Assembly: GCF_001748285.1 (NCBI RefSeq)
Contig: NZ_BDGT01000057.1
Location: 1-43,187, forward strand
Direction: 5' to 3'
DNA: 43,187 bases
From: Thermogemmatispora onikobensis
Lineage (GTDB): Bacteria; Chloroflexota; Ktedonobacteria; Ktedonobacterales; Ktedonobacteraceae
The position numbers were made by a program, and so were the translations under genes. Positions 17,201 through 26,869 of the stretch are shown one piece after another (the stretch's first letter is position 1; every line of letters starts with the position of its first letter). The notes beneath the pieces are model-generated. The model ran no database searches, had not been told where the DNA came from, and worked only from the letters and a program-made list of their open reading frames with translations.

Positions 17201-17577
17201 TCTTGAGAGAAGTGAGCGAGAAGAGCAGGGAAAAGACTACTAGCGAGGAGGCCGGGGAAAAGAGGGAAAAAATGATGAGGCCAAAGAAGACACAAGATCT
17301 CTGGCGATCTGGCTCCCTGCTCTAGGGCATAGAGAAGAGAAGGGCAGCCTCTTTTGACCGCCTTGACCCCCAGGCAGACGAGAACAGCTGGCTTCCCTGC
17401 TCCAGCGTCTCCACCCTAGCCAGAGGGCACCAGCCGAGCAGCCTGGCATTCTCCTGCTGCGGGTATAGTCCAGTTCCCAGACTATCCGGCCTTACCGGCT
17501 ATGCCCTTTCTCATTGGCGCCAGGCTGCGTGTCGAGAGCGCCATGATGGCCACTCGCTTTTCCGCTCCGTACCCTCT
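17201..17577. other. gene-free stretch between tRNA-Val terminator and ispG
   Basis: No coding frame with a recognisable product or ribosome site. The only structure noted is an inverted repeat ATAGTC/GACTAT with a nine-base centre near 17464-17484, located about 90 bases downstream of the ispG stop on the minus strand; it lacks a T tract. Otherwise I see nothing. Confidence 0.5.
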
Positions 17578-18840
17578 CTACTTCTTCAGCACGGGGATTT
17601 GAGTGATGCCCTCATCGCGCGTGCGATGCCGCCCGGCACTTTCCTTAATTCCTCCTTCGGGATAGACCAGGCGCGCCTCATGTTCGGGGAGGAGCGAGGC
17701 CACCTCTTTTAAGACGGCGTCGAGGAACTCCTCTTCGGGCACCGTGCGTACAACCTGCCCTTTGCGGAAAATGACCCCTTTGCCGCGTCCGCCGGCCAGG
17801 CCGACATCGGCATCCCGCGCTTCACCCGGTCCATTCACGACACAGCCCATCACCGCCACATGAATAGGAGTCTGTACCTTGGCCAGGCGGCGCTCCACTT
17901 CATTAGCGACTTCGATAACATCGATCTCGACGCGCCCACAAGAAGGGCACGAAACAAAGGTCACGCCGCGATTGCGCAATTCCAGCGAGCGCAGGATTTC
18001 ATAGGCCACAGGGATCTCTTGCTCCGGCTCGGCGCTTAAACTGACGCGAATAGTATCGCCAATTCCCTCGGCCAGCAAGATCCCCAGACCGACCGCCGAC
18101 TTCACCGCTCCTGGCACCAGAGTCCCGGCTTCGGTGATTCCTAAATGAAGCGGATAGTCGGAGCGCTGCGAGAAGCGTCGATAGGCTTCAATAGCCGTCA
18201 ATGGCGCAGAGGACTTCAGCGAGACCTTGATTTCGCGGAAATCCAGCTCCTCGCACCAGCCAATGTACTCCAGGGCCTTATTCACCATGCGCTCGGCCAG
18301 CTGCTCACGCTCACGGCGTCGCTCTTCAGCCGGATCGCTGCGCTCCACCACGCCATCGGCGCGGCGGCGAATCTGGATGCGCTGCATCTGAGCCTGCTTG
18401 TCCAAGGCATCAATGGAGCCGGAATTGACCCCGATGCGCATCGCTACGCCGCGCTCCTTGCAAGCCTTGACGATCTCCTCCAGCGCCTTGCGCCCATGAA
18501 TCAAGTTGCCAGGATTAATACGGACGCAATCGATCCCCTGGCGAATAGCCTCCAGGGCGAGCTGATGATTATAATGGATATCGGCGATCAGCGGGATGTG
18601 GATACGCTTCTTGATTTCGCCCAGCGCGAGAGCATCCTCCATCTCTGGCACAGCGACGCGCACCAGCTCGCAGCCTACCTCTTCGAGGCGCAAGATCTGG
18701 GCCACGGTGCTCTCAACATCACGGGTGTAGGTGGTGCACATCGACTGCACTGCAATGGGTGCATCGCCACCAATAGGCACATCTCCGACATGAATCTGTC
18801 GCGTCTTTCTTCGCATAAGCACTCCATAAATCCGATCCAT
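17578..18840 (-). CDS. ispG: 4-hydroxy-3-methylbut-2-en-1-yl diphosphate synthase (flavodoxin/ferredoxin type)
   Basis: 420 residues. It converts MEcPP to HMBPP, the penultimate MEP-pathway step, with a [4Fe-4S] cluster. The TIM-barrel part starts with RQIHVGDVPIGGDAPIAVQSM and includes IADIHYN and RINPGN; the cluster ligands are in FVSCPSCGR and MGCVVNGPGE near residues 300-345. Relative to usual members there is an inserted highly charged stretch after GVNSGS (about 148-185: RIQIRRRADG, then PAEERRREREQLAERM). It is the last gene of the rpsB-to-ispG cluster and lies 209 bases after rseP. The C-terminal tail (KESAGRHRTRDEG) is longer than in common homologues. Confidence 0.96.
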   Translation of the reverse strand: MDRIYGVLMRRKTRQIHVGDVPIGGDAPIAVQSMCTTYTRDVESTVAQILRLEEVGCELVRVAVPEMEDALALGEIKKRIHIPLIADIHYNHQLALEAIRQGIDCVRINPGNLIHGRKALEEIVKACKERGVAMRIGVNSGSIDALDKQAQMQRIQIRRRADGVVERSDPAEERRREREQLAERMVNKALEYIGWCEELDFREIKVSLKSSAPLTAIEAYRRFSQRSDYPLHLGITEAGTLVPGAVKSAVGLGILLAEGIGDTIRVSLSAEPEQEIPVAYEILRSLELRNRGVTFVSCPSCGRVEIDVIEVANEVERRLAKVQTPIHVAVMGCVVNGPGEARDADVGLAGGRGKGVIFRKGQVVRTVPEEEFLDAVLKEVASLLPEHEARLVYPEGGIKESAGRHRTRDEGITQIPVLKK

Positions 18841-19049
18841 CTATCGTAACAGCAGCGTCTTGCTGGCAAGGGCGCTGCTGAGCAGGAGTCTACGACTCAA
18901 CGACCGTGGTCGCATCCCGCCTCTCCGCCAGCCACTGGGCCTGTTGCTATTGCCAGATCAACGCAGAGCTGCTAGACGGCAGGCGGGCAGCTCTGTGCCT
19001 GGCGAGACGAGGAGGCCAGCGGCCTCGCCAGGCGATGCAGCCCTGGCGC

Positions 19050-20300
19050 TCAGCGGGCGCTCCAATTCACGACGTCGCTGATGGTAACGACCACGATCAG
19101 CATCAAGAGAATGGCCATGCCCACCAGATTAATCAGGCCCTCGCGCTCAGGGCGCAAACGCTTGCCACCGCGCAGCAGCTCGATGAAGATCAAGAGTACC
19201 CGCCCGCCATCGAGAGCCGGGAACGGCAAGATATTGATAATAGCCAGGTTCAAGCTCAGAATTCCCGTCAGGGTCAAAATGGGCCACCAGCCAATGGTGG
19301 GCACTGTCTGAGCGACCTCGCCCGTCATCTGCACAATCCCCACCGGACCAGCAATCTCCGGTTTCACCGCCCCTGTCACCATCTGCACAATACTAGAGAT
19401 AAACTGGCCAGTCACAGAAAAGGTCTGAGAGATGCCTTTGAGTGGAGCCTGCCAGAGGGGGTAGGTCACATAGCGGACCTCGTTGCCGCGCTCGATCCCC
19501 ATCGGTCCCTGACCAGGTGGCGGGTTAACCCGCACATTAATGGTCAGCGCCACTGGCTGCGGATCACTGGCATGCCTGACTACAACGCGCACCGGCACCG
19601 TAGCCTGGCCATGCGCCTGGGCAATGGCCTGTTGGACAATATTCTGGACATCAGAGAACTGCTGGACTGGCTGGCCATTGACTGAGAGAAAGGTATCGCC
19701 TGGGCGCAAGCCCGCCGCTGCCGCCGGAGAACCCGGCGCCACTTTGGCAATCACCGGCGGGATCACCGGCTCTCCGACACTGTAAGCAATTGAGAAGAGC
19801 ACGATCGCCAGCAAGAAATTCATCGCCACCCCGGCCACCAGCACGATGAGGCGCTTGCCAGCAGACTTCGAGGCGAAGCTCTGCGGATCGTAGCGTCCGT
19901 ACTCATCGTACATCTCCCCGTTCTCGCCGGGCATCCGCACAAAGCCGCCGATAGGAAGCAGGTTGAGCGAGTAGATCGTCGAGGAAGGAGGAGCCACCGC
20001 CGTCGCGCTACCCTCGCGCTCGTCGACCGCGGTACCAGAACCGGGAACGCTTGGAGCCCAGGTCTCGTCGGCAGGATGGGCAGCAGCCGGCTGGTAGAGT
20101 TGAGTGCCCCCATTAAACCAGATCACCTCCCACCCCCCTCCGGGGCGGCGACGAATGCCCACAATCCGCGGAGGCAGGCCGAGGCCAAACTCCTCAACGC
20201 GAATCCCTGCCCACTTGGCAGTCAAAAAGTGGCCCAACTCATGGACAAAGACGAGCAGACCAAAGACCGGTATTGCAGCTAACAAGTACCAATAATTCAT
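19050..20300 (-). CDS. rseP: site-2 membrane metalloprotease (RseP family)
   Basis: 416 residues, M50B intramembrane zinc protease. The zinc motif HELGH is at residues 20-24 within the first membrane segment; the second metal site is in ALDGGRVLL near the C-terminus, followed by the last membrane helix. A PDZ domain spans about 195-275 (ITP-like start VIAKVAPGSPAAAAGLRPGDTFLSVNG). A low-complexity polar insert (about 60-100, rich in Ala/Pro/Ser/Glu) separates the first helix from the LNLLPIGGFVRMPGE element. RseP-type enzymes cleave membrane-bound anti-sigma factors and signal-peptide remnants. ATG 20300 has GAGGGAA upstream; the longer in-frame start at 20357 would overlap dxr. The position between dxr and ispG is the standard one. 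Confidence 0.95.
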   Translation of the reverse strand: MNYWYLLAAIPVFGLLVFVHELGHFLTAKWAGIRVEEFGLGLPPRIVGIRRRPGGGWEVIWFNGGTQLYQPAAAHPADETWAPSVPGSGTAVDEREGSATAVAPPSSTIYSLNLLPIGGFVRMPGENGEMYDEYGRYDPQSFASKSAGKRLIVLVAGVAMNFLLAIVLFSIAYSVGEPVIPPVIAKVAPGSPAAAAGLRPGDTFLSVNGQPVQQFSDVQNIVQQAIAQAHGQATVPVRVVVRHASDPQPVALTINVRVNPPPGQGPMGIERGNEVRYVTYPLWQAPLKGISQTFSVTGQFISSIVQMVTGAVKPEIAGPVGIVQMTGEVAQTVPTIGWWPILTLTGILSLNLAIINILPFPALDGGRVLLIFIELLRGGKRLRPEREGLINLVGMAILLMLIVVVTISDVVNWSAR

Positions 20301-20334
20301 TCCCACTTCCCTCAGACAGCTTTGCAAGCAAAGA

Positions 20335-21627
20335 CTAACCTGTGGCCTGGCGCACACCCCCCAGCGAGGTGGCCAGCTCCCGAGCCTCCTGCCGCGCCCA
20401 ATCGCGCGTCTGGAGGATGACCGGGATATCCGGCTGCTCCTGAGCGACCGTTACGTGGCGCTCCAGCACCGCCTCAATCAGGCGAGCGATATCGGTTAGA
20501 CCAATCTGTCCCGCCAGAAAGAGTGCGACCGCCTCCTCATCGGCTCCCACTAGAGCGCAAGGGTAGGTACCACCGCGCACGGCGGCCTCACGGGCCAGAC
20601 GGTAGCAAGGGAAGCGTGCCACATCGAGGGTCTCAAAATGCAGCTGCGCCACCTGCACCCAGTCCAGGGATCGGATCAGGCCGCGAGCCTCCGCCTTCAG
20701 GCGCAGGGGATAACTCAGCGCATCGAGGATCGGCAGATGCATACTGGGCAGACTTGCCTGCATCTTGATCGAGCCATCAACAAACTCAACCATCGAATGG
20801 ATAATGCTTTCAGGATGGATTACCACCTCGATGCGCTCATACGGGGCCGCGAAAAGCCAGTGAGCTTCAATGACCTCCAGCCCTTTATTCATCAAGGTAG
20901 CCGAATCCACAGTAACCTTCGGCCCCATGCGCCAGGTTGGGTGAGCCAGCGCCTGAGCCACCGTCACCGACGGCAACTCTGAGAGGGGAGTGCGACGAAA
21001 CGGTCCGCCCGAAGCCGTCAAGATCAAGCGACGCACCTCGGCCCCCTCCTCACCTCGCAGGCACTGCCATAGCGCACTGTGCTCACTATCGATCGGCAGA
21101 ATAGCCACCCCGGCCCGCCGTGCTGCCTCCATCACCAGATGACCGGCCATCACCAGTGTCTCCTTATTAGCCAGAGCGATGGTCTTGCCAGTTTGGATGG
21201 CCGCCATCACTGGCTCCAAGGCCACCAGGCCGGAAGTAGCCACAACCACCAGATCCACCTGTGGCAGCGTAGCCGCTTCCAGCAAACCCGCGAGACCGAA
21301 GGCCAGCCGGGGCACAGGTCTCCGCTCACGCCGACGGGCCTCGATCAGCGAGCGCTGGGCTTCCTCCCGCAGCGCCGGGGTTTCTGCGAAGCAGGCCACG
21401 AGAGTCGGAGCAAACTCTTCAACCTGCTGGGCCAGCAGGGATAGATTGCTATGGGCGGCCAGGGCCACGACCTCGAAGTACTCAGGGAAGCAACGCACCA
21501 CGTCCAGCGTCTGCCGCCCGATTGAGCCGGTGCTTCCCAGTAAGGCGATACGCCGGGGGAAAGGCGGCATCGCAGTCATCTGGCCCGCAGCCCGCCGGCC
21601 AGCTTCTTTCTCCTCATTCGGTTCCAT
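20335..21627 (-). CDS. dxr: 1-deoxy-D-xylulose 5-phosphate reductoisomerase
   Basis: 430 residues, converts DXP to MEP with NADPH. NADPH-binding LLGSTGSIGRQTLDVV is near residue 30, ALANKETLVMAG near 150, metal-site DSEHSALWQCL near 178 (Asp/Glu) and ASGGPFR near 205; GPKVTVDSATLMNKGLEVIEA is diagnostic. It is slightly longer than usual (about 390-400), owing to a 20-residue N-terminal leader (EPNEEKEAGRRAAGQ) and a C-terminal tail. An ATG at 21579 would remove most of that leader, but the purine-rich GGGAAGAG favours 21627. A TACAAT box about 45 bases upstream may be a -10 with a poor -35. Confidence 0.96.
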   Translation of the reverse strand: MEPNEEKEAGRRAAGQMTAMPPFPRRIALLGSTGSIGRQTLDVVRCFPEYFEVVALAAHSNLSLLAQQVEEFAPTLVACFAETPALREEAQRSLIEARRRERRPVPRLAFGLAGLLEAATLPQVDLVVVATSGLVALEPVMAAIQTGKTIALANKETLVMAGHLVMEAARRAGVAILPIDSEHSALWQCLRGEEGAEVRRLILTASGGPFRRTPLSELPSVTVAQALAHPTWRMGPKVTVDSATLMNKGLEVIEAHWLFAAPYERIEVVIHPESIIHSMVEFVDGSIKMQASLPSMHLPILDALSYPLRLKAEARGLIRSLDWVQVAQLHFETLDVARFPCYRLAREAAVRGGTYPCALVGADEEAVALFLAGQIGLTDIARLIEAVLERHVTVAQEQPDIPVILQTRDWARQEARELATSLGGVRQATG

Positions 21628-21843
21628 TGTCTTCTTGCTCTTCCCTTGCTGGCTCTACCCAGGGAATATTGTAACACGGCAGAGCGAATGCAGCAGGAGA
21701 CGTTTCTGCTCTTTTCTTAAACTAAGGTCAGGATGTCCTGCCTGAAAGAAAAACTTTGCACGATAGCCCCAGGCAGCTCTAGCTACTTTGCCGCACCCAG
21801 CTGCGTGCCACCGCCTGGAAGCGAGCCGGCCAGCTCCGGCTGA

Positions 21844-22740
21844 TCAGTGAGGGACCGCCAAAGCCAGCTGAGCGAAAAAATAGAGAACGACGGCGGCAAA
21901 GAGCAAGCTGTCGATGCGATCGAGCAAGCCGCCGTGGCCGGGCATGAGTTGACCGCTATCCTTCACCTGAGCCTGGCGCTTCATGAGCGACTCCGCCAGA
22001 TCGCCCAGGGTAGCAGCCAGCGAGAGAGCCAGGCCGAGGATTAGAGCCAGGTACCAGGGGACCTGGAGCAGCGAGCCGGCCAGCAGCAGGCAGAGGATCA
22101 GCGTGCAGAGCAGGCCGCCGAAGACACCCTCCCAGGTCTTACCAGGGCTGATCTGAGGCGCCAGCTTATGGCGTCCCAGAAAATGGCCAGTGAAGAAGGC
22201 CGCCGAATCGAACGTCCAGACAGCGGCAAAGAGCAAGAGCAGCCACCAGAGACCCCGAGGAGGAGGCCAGCCGAACTGAGAGCCGCGCAACAACAGCAAG
22301 AGGCTGAGCGGCCAGCCAAGATAGAGAGCGAAGACGACCGTCAGCGCCCAATCGACAAGTGAACCATCGAGACGCTCCCGCCAAAAGAGGAGCGGGAAAG
22401 CTACTAGCAAGGCGGCGCCCAGGCTGATCTCCAGCAAGAGCAAGCGCCACTGGGGGAACATGGCCGAGAGCAGCAAGAGCGCCCCCAGCCCAAAGCTCAC
22501 CCAGAGCAAGGGGCGGCTACCCGAGTGCGCCATCATCTGATGCAACTCGTAGCTGCCCCAGGCCAATACAAAGAGCGCCGCCCCAAAAGCCACCCAACCA
22601 CCCAGCCAGACGACGAGCAAGACAATAGGAATGGCGACAACAGCGGTCAGTACTCGCAGAACCAACGTATTCATCCACGGCCCACCGCTGTCAACAGCTT
22701 TCTTCCCTGATTGTACCTGTTTCTCAGTTGCGCGCTCCAC
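21844..22740 (-). CDS. cdsA: phosphatidate cytidylyltransferase
   Basis: 298 residues, integral membrane enzyme making CDP-diacylglycerol from phosphatidic acid and CTP. About eight hydrophobic segments (for example LVLRVLTAVVAIPIVLLVVW and FALYLGWPLSLLLLL) and the diagnostic C-terminal signature LMKRQAQVKDSGQLMPGHGG followed by LLDRIDS, whose acidic residues bind metal. GKTWEGVFGG is the other conserved block. GTG 22740 is used (AGGTGG upstream); ATG 22671 gives a shorter protein beginning exactly at the first helix and is also possible. It starts 17 bases after the uppS stop. Two hundred gene-free bases separate it from dxr. Confidence 0.94.
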   Translation of the reverse strand: MERATEKQVQSGKKAVDSGGPWMNTLVLRVLTAVVAIPIVLLVVWLGGWVAFGAALFVLAWGSYELHQMMAHSGSRPLLWVSFGLGALLLLSAMFPQWRLLLLEISLGAALLVAFPLLFWRERLDGSLVDWALTVVFALYLGWPLSLLLLLRGSQFGWPPPRGLWWLLLLFAAVWTFDSAAFFTGHFLGRHKLAPQISPGKTWEGVFGGLLCTLILCLLLAGSLLQVPWYLALILGLALSLAATLGDLAESLMKRQAQVKDSGQLMPGHGGLLDRIDSLLFAAVVLYFFAQLALAVPH

Positions 22741-22757
22741 GCGATGCTTCCACCTGC

Positions 22758-23621
22758 TTAGCGGCCACTGGGAGAAGCGGTCAGCCGCCCAAAACGTCGC
22801 TGGCGCTGGCGATAGCTCTCCAGGGCCGCGCGTAGATCTTCGCGCCCGAAATCGGGCCAGAGTGTTGATGTGGAATAATACTCGCTATAGGCTGACTGCC
22901 AGATCAAAAAATTACTGACGCGCATCTCGCCAGCAGTGCGGACGACGAGATCAGGATCGGGTAGATCGTGAGTATAAAGATAGGAGCTAATCACCTCCTC
23001 GGTGATCGCATCGGGCGACAAGCCGTCGGCGATAATACGCCGGACGGCGTCGACCAGCTCAGCGCGACCGCCGTAGTTAAAGCACACACTGAGGTGGATA
23101 CGATTATTATAGCGCGTCAGCTCCACCGACTCCTGGACGGCGCGCTGAATCGCAGGGGGGAGATCTTGCAAGCGACCAAGATGGCGCAGTCGCACCCCGT
23201 CACGATGCAACTTCTCCAGGTCAGAGCGGATGGTTTCCCAGAAAAGGCGCATGAGGCCCTCGACCTCTTCCCTGGGGCGGCCCCAGTTCTCGGTCGAGAA
23301 AGCGTAGACGCTCAAATACTCGATATGCTCATCGACGGCGGCCTCCACCACGCGGCGGAGCGCAGCCACGCCGGCCTTATGGCCGGCCAGGCGAGGCAAA
23401 TGGCGCTGAGCGGCCCAGCGTCCATTGCCATCCATGATGATGGCCAGGTGACGCAGCGGACAGCTCTGCCCCTGCTTCTGTGCCTGCTCCTGCCCCTGAG
23501 TCTGCGGGCCAGAGGCCCGCAGCCCTGGCTCCTGCTCCCGAGAGCGCACCTCTAGCGCTGGTTGCGACTGCTCACTCTTTTTCCCTACGGAAGAGGGAAA
23601 AAGATCACGTATCCTGGTCAA
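22758..23621 (-). CDS. uppS: isoprenyl (undecaprenyl) diphosphate synthase
   Basis: 287 residues. cis-prenyltransferase building the C55 lipid carrier for wall polymers. Conserved: AIIMDGNGRWA (catalytic Asp), GHKAG, AFSTENWGRP, CFNYGGRAELVDA and the C-terminal RTAGEMRVSNFLIWQSAYSE with WPDF. The first about 57 residues are an extra polar segment rich in Gln/Glu/Ser (for example SEQSQPALEVRSREQEPG and QTQGQEQAQKQGQ), absent from usual 230-250-residue homologues. It starts 2 bases after the frr stop. Acts on FPP and IPP, the products of the MEP pathway whose genes flank it. Confidence 0.96.
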   Translation of the reverse strand: MTRIRDLFPSSVGKKSEQSQPALEVRSREQEPGLRASGPQTQGQEQAQKQGQSCPLRHLAIIMDGNGRWAAQRHLPRLAGHKAGVAALRRVVEAAVDEHIEYLSVYAFSTENWGRPREEVEGLMRLFWETIRSDLEKLHRDGVRLRHLGRLQDLPPAIQRAVQESVELTRYNNRIHLSVCFNYGGRAELVDAVRRIIADGLSPDAITEEVISSYLYTHDLPDPDLVVRTAGEMRVSNFLIWQSAYSEYYSTSTLWPDFGREDLRAALESYRQRQRRFGRLTASPSGR

Positions 23622-23623
23622 CG

Positions 23624-24181
23624 TCAGACCTCCAAAATCTCGTGTTCCTTGAGCTTGCCGATCTTATCCATCTCCTCGATGTAGCGGTCGGTCAGCTTCT
23701 GCAGGCGGTCCTGACCGCGTTTCAGCTCATCTTCGGAGATCTCCTTCTTCTTCTCGCGGTCACGCAACTTGTCCTGGACATCGCGGCGGATATTGCGTAC
23801 TGCGACCTTGTGCTCATCCAACTTCTTATGAAGGAGTTTCACCATCTCACGGCGCCGCTCCTCATTGAGAGGGGGGATTGCCAGGCGGATCACCTGGCCA
23901 TCGCTACTGGGATTGATCCCCAGATCGGACTTCTGAATCGCCCGCTCAATATCAGGGAGCAGCCTGCGGTCCCAGGGCTGGATCACCAACAAGCGTGGTT
24001 CTGGCGCAGAGATTGAAGCGAGCTGGTTAATTGGCGTGGGGACGCCGTAGTAATCGACCTGAATCCGTTCCACGAGGGCAGAACTGGCGCGGCCAGTGCG
24101 GATGCTCCCCAAGTCATGGCGGAGCGCCTCCACAGCTTTCTGCATCCGGCGCTCGGCATCTCCGAAAATATCATCTACCAT
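23624..24181 (-). CDS. frr: ribosome recycling factor
   Basis: 185 residues, the standard size. Domain I three-helix bundle (MQKAVEALRHDLGSIRTGRAS near residue 12; and C-terminal RRDVQDKLRDREKKKEISEDE) and domain II (about 30-105, VDYYGVPTPINQLASI; PWDRRLLPDIERAIQKSDLG). The motif IRTGRAS is the RRF signature. With EF-G it splits post-termination ribosomes. ATG 24181 has GGGAG at 8-base spacing; 23 in-frame codons further upstream look noncoding. It starts about 150 bases after pyrH and is immediately followed by uppS. Confidence 0.97.
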   Translation of the reverse strand: MVDDIFGDAERRMQKAVEALRHDLGSIRTGRASSALVERIQVDYYGVPTPINQLASISAPEPRLLVIQPWDRRLLPDIERAIQKSDLGINPSSDGQVIRLAIPPLNEERRREMVKLLHKKLDEHKVAVRNIRRDVQDKLRDREKKKEISEDELKRGQDRLQKLTDRYIEEMDKIGKLKEHEILEV

Positions 24182-24315
24182 AGCAATGCTCCCATCGTAA
24201 GGTACCTTGGATACGCACGCAGAGCCAGCGACAAACCAGGGTAGAGCCACTGGCGAGCAAGCCAGACAGCAGCCAGAAAGTCAGGGGCCTGGGCATATGG
24301 CAGGCAGATAGACAG

Positions 24316-24332
24316 GCAGACAGCCTGTCTGC
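24316..24332 (-). terminator. hairpin just after the pyrH stop
   Basis: GCAGACA and TGTCTGC, seven base pairs with a 3-base loop, begin three bases past the pyrH TGA on the minus strand. No T tract follows, so it may be a 3' stabiliser or a partial attenuator between pyrH and frr rather than a full terminator. The surrounding bases are a GCAG/GACA microsatellite (24297-24325). Confidence 0.35.
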
Positions 24333-24334
24333 GT

Positions 24335-25198
<864 letters not shown>

Positions 25199-25394
25199 TC
25201 AGCCAGCGACCAGAGCAGGCAGACAGGGGAAGAAGAGAGGCCGGCCCCCGATAGGCAAGGCCGGAGTGGGAGCGGATGCTACACCGGCCCCCCAGGACAG
25301 GCGGTCGCCCGGAGCGCATCTCGCTCGCCTCCAATTCCACACATAGCATAGCACGCCACAAGACAAGCCAGGAAGTGCCGCTTCCTTCCCTACC

Positions 25395-25991
25395 CTATTC
25401 GCCCAAGGCAAAGCGACAGAAGCGGCGAATCACGATGTTCTCCCCGGTTTCCGCAATGGCCTTGCGTACCAGGTCGCCCACCACCTGGCTCTCATCCCGA
25501 ATCCAGGGCTGCATCATCAGCACCTGCTCGCCGAAGAGCTTCTTGAGCTTGCCCTGAATGACCTCCTCACGCTTGTGTTCCGGTACACGAGCCATCGAGG
25601 GGTCCTCAAGCAGTTGCTGACGAGCCTGGTCGATCACCTCGGCAGGCACATCCTCGTAATTCACATACTTTGGATTGGTGCCAGCAATCTGCAGAGCCAG
25701 CTCATTGGCCAATTGGCGAAAGCTCTCGCTGCGTGCAACGAAGTCCGTACTGCAGTTCAGCTCCAGCAGAACCCCCACACTGTTGTTGTGGTGGACATAG
25801 GAGAAGACGCCGCCCTGCTTGGTCTCGCGACCGGCGGCAATCATCTTCTCCGCCTTGCGGCTGGCCTTCGCATTGAGGATCTTGATGGCCTCCTCCCACG
25901 ACTGCGCCTCCTCCAGCGCGCTCTTGCAATCGGCAAAGGTCGCCCCAGTCTCCTCACGCAACCTCTTCACATCGGCAGCAGCATAATTCAT
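25395..25991 (-). CDS. tsf: elongation factor Ts
   Basis: 198 residues, the short EF-Ts form. N-terminal UBA-like domain: VKRLREETGATFADCKSALEEA; core contact TDFVARSESF which inserts into EF-Tu to release GDP. The second core subdomain usual in E. coli (283 residues) is largely missing, a known variant in several phyla. ATG 25991 is preceded by AAGGAGA at 10-base spacing, and a promoter match lies at 26022-26051, so tsf has its own start and need not depend on read-through from rpsB. Confidence 0.96.
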   Translation of the reverse strand: MNYAAADVKRLREETGATFADCKSALEEAQSWEEAIKILNAKASRKAEKMIAAGRETKQGGVFSYVHHNNSVGVLLELNCSTDFVARSESFRQLANELALQIAGTNPKYVNYEDVPAEVIDQARQQLLEDPSMARVPEHKREEVIQGKLKKLFGEQVLMMQPWIRDESQVVGDLVRKAIAETGENIVIRRFCRFALGE

Positions 25992-26021
25992 AAGGGTGCT
26001 TCTCCTTCAGCGTACTCTGAT

Positions 26022-26051
26022 AGCATACTCAGGTTTCAGTCTGACTGACAA
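26022..26051 (-). promoter_or_regulatory. sigma-A-like promoter for tsf
   Basis: Minus strand: -35 TTGTCA (26051-26046), 18-base spacer, -10 TATGCT (26027-26022). Expected start near 26015 and a 24-base leader. Confidence 0.45.
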
Positions 26052-26869
26052 TGACTCTCGGTCACTCGTAGACGGTTTCGAGTGCTTGACAGCTGCGGTA
26101 CAGTAGGATTCTGGGCTTTGTACGGCCCGTGTACGGCCCGTTAGCCACCCTGGCCCCAAGAATCCCCGTTTGAGTTTCCCCCACCAGTCCACGCCGCCAG
26201 GCCAGACGGCATAGAGAGGACCTGGCACCCACCACGGCCAGCGCCAGGAGGCGAGAAACCTTGCTGTCTTTCCGGTCTGGCACACGTGTGGTCACCAGGT
26301 CCATATCCCACCCAAGTCTCATGGCAGCTCAGCGCGCAAGCCGGCCATCGACATCTGGCGCACGCAGGCTGTCCGTGCCGGTCCCGATAGACCTGGAGCA
26401 CGCGGGATAATAGAGAGAAGAGAAGAACAGGTTCGTTACTAATGAATCCAGCCCGCCCGCCGGGCCACCTGCCTTGCCCCCATCTTCCTTGCTGGCCGTT
26501 AGGAACCGCCTGCCGCCCCCTACAGACAACCTGCCCGGGGCAGTGTCACGTTTCACTTAGCCAGCCAGCCAGCCAGCTACTACCACCACCGGCGAACCAG
26601 CCGGGGAGGCTGTTCTGCCTGGTCAAGCGTTGCAGCTCTTGAGGCCATCGAGGCCCTCACACGCTCCTCCCTCCTCACAGTGCCTGGACCGAGAGAGGAG
26701 GCAAGCGAAGGGCATGCAGGCACAAGCACAGATAGCCGCGCCTCGCCAGCCGAAGATCAGCTGGTGGGCGAGAGCAGGGTAAGCAGCACAGCAATGCAAC
26801 CAGATCACGAACAAACGAACGAACGACAAGCGGCAGGATGGGACAAACTCGTAGGGGAGCAAGATGGCA
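26052..26869. other. long gene-free interval between rpsB and tsf
   Basis: About 0.8 kb without a frame I can assign. Visible contents: a perfect tandem of TGTACGGCCCG (26119-26129 and 26130-26140); an AGCC tetranucleotide tract (26559-26577); an AACGA tract (26814-26826). Short open frames on both strands are Arg/Cys/Pro-rich, lack ribosome sites and resemble no family. On the plus strand TTGACA at 26086-26091 has no matching -10. Adjacent rpsB and tsf are normally separated by less than 100 bases. Confidence 0.6.
26559..26577. repeat. AGCC tetranucleotide tract
   Basis: Nearly five consecutive AGCC units in the rpsB-tsf interval; noncoding. Confidence 0.8.

Noticed and set aside
26086-26091. 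TTGACA on the plus strand in the rpsB-tsf gap
   Set aside because: No -10 element at 16-18 bases spacing.
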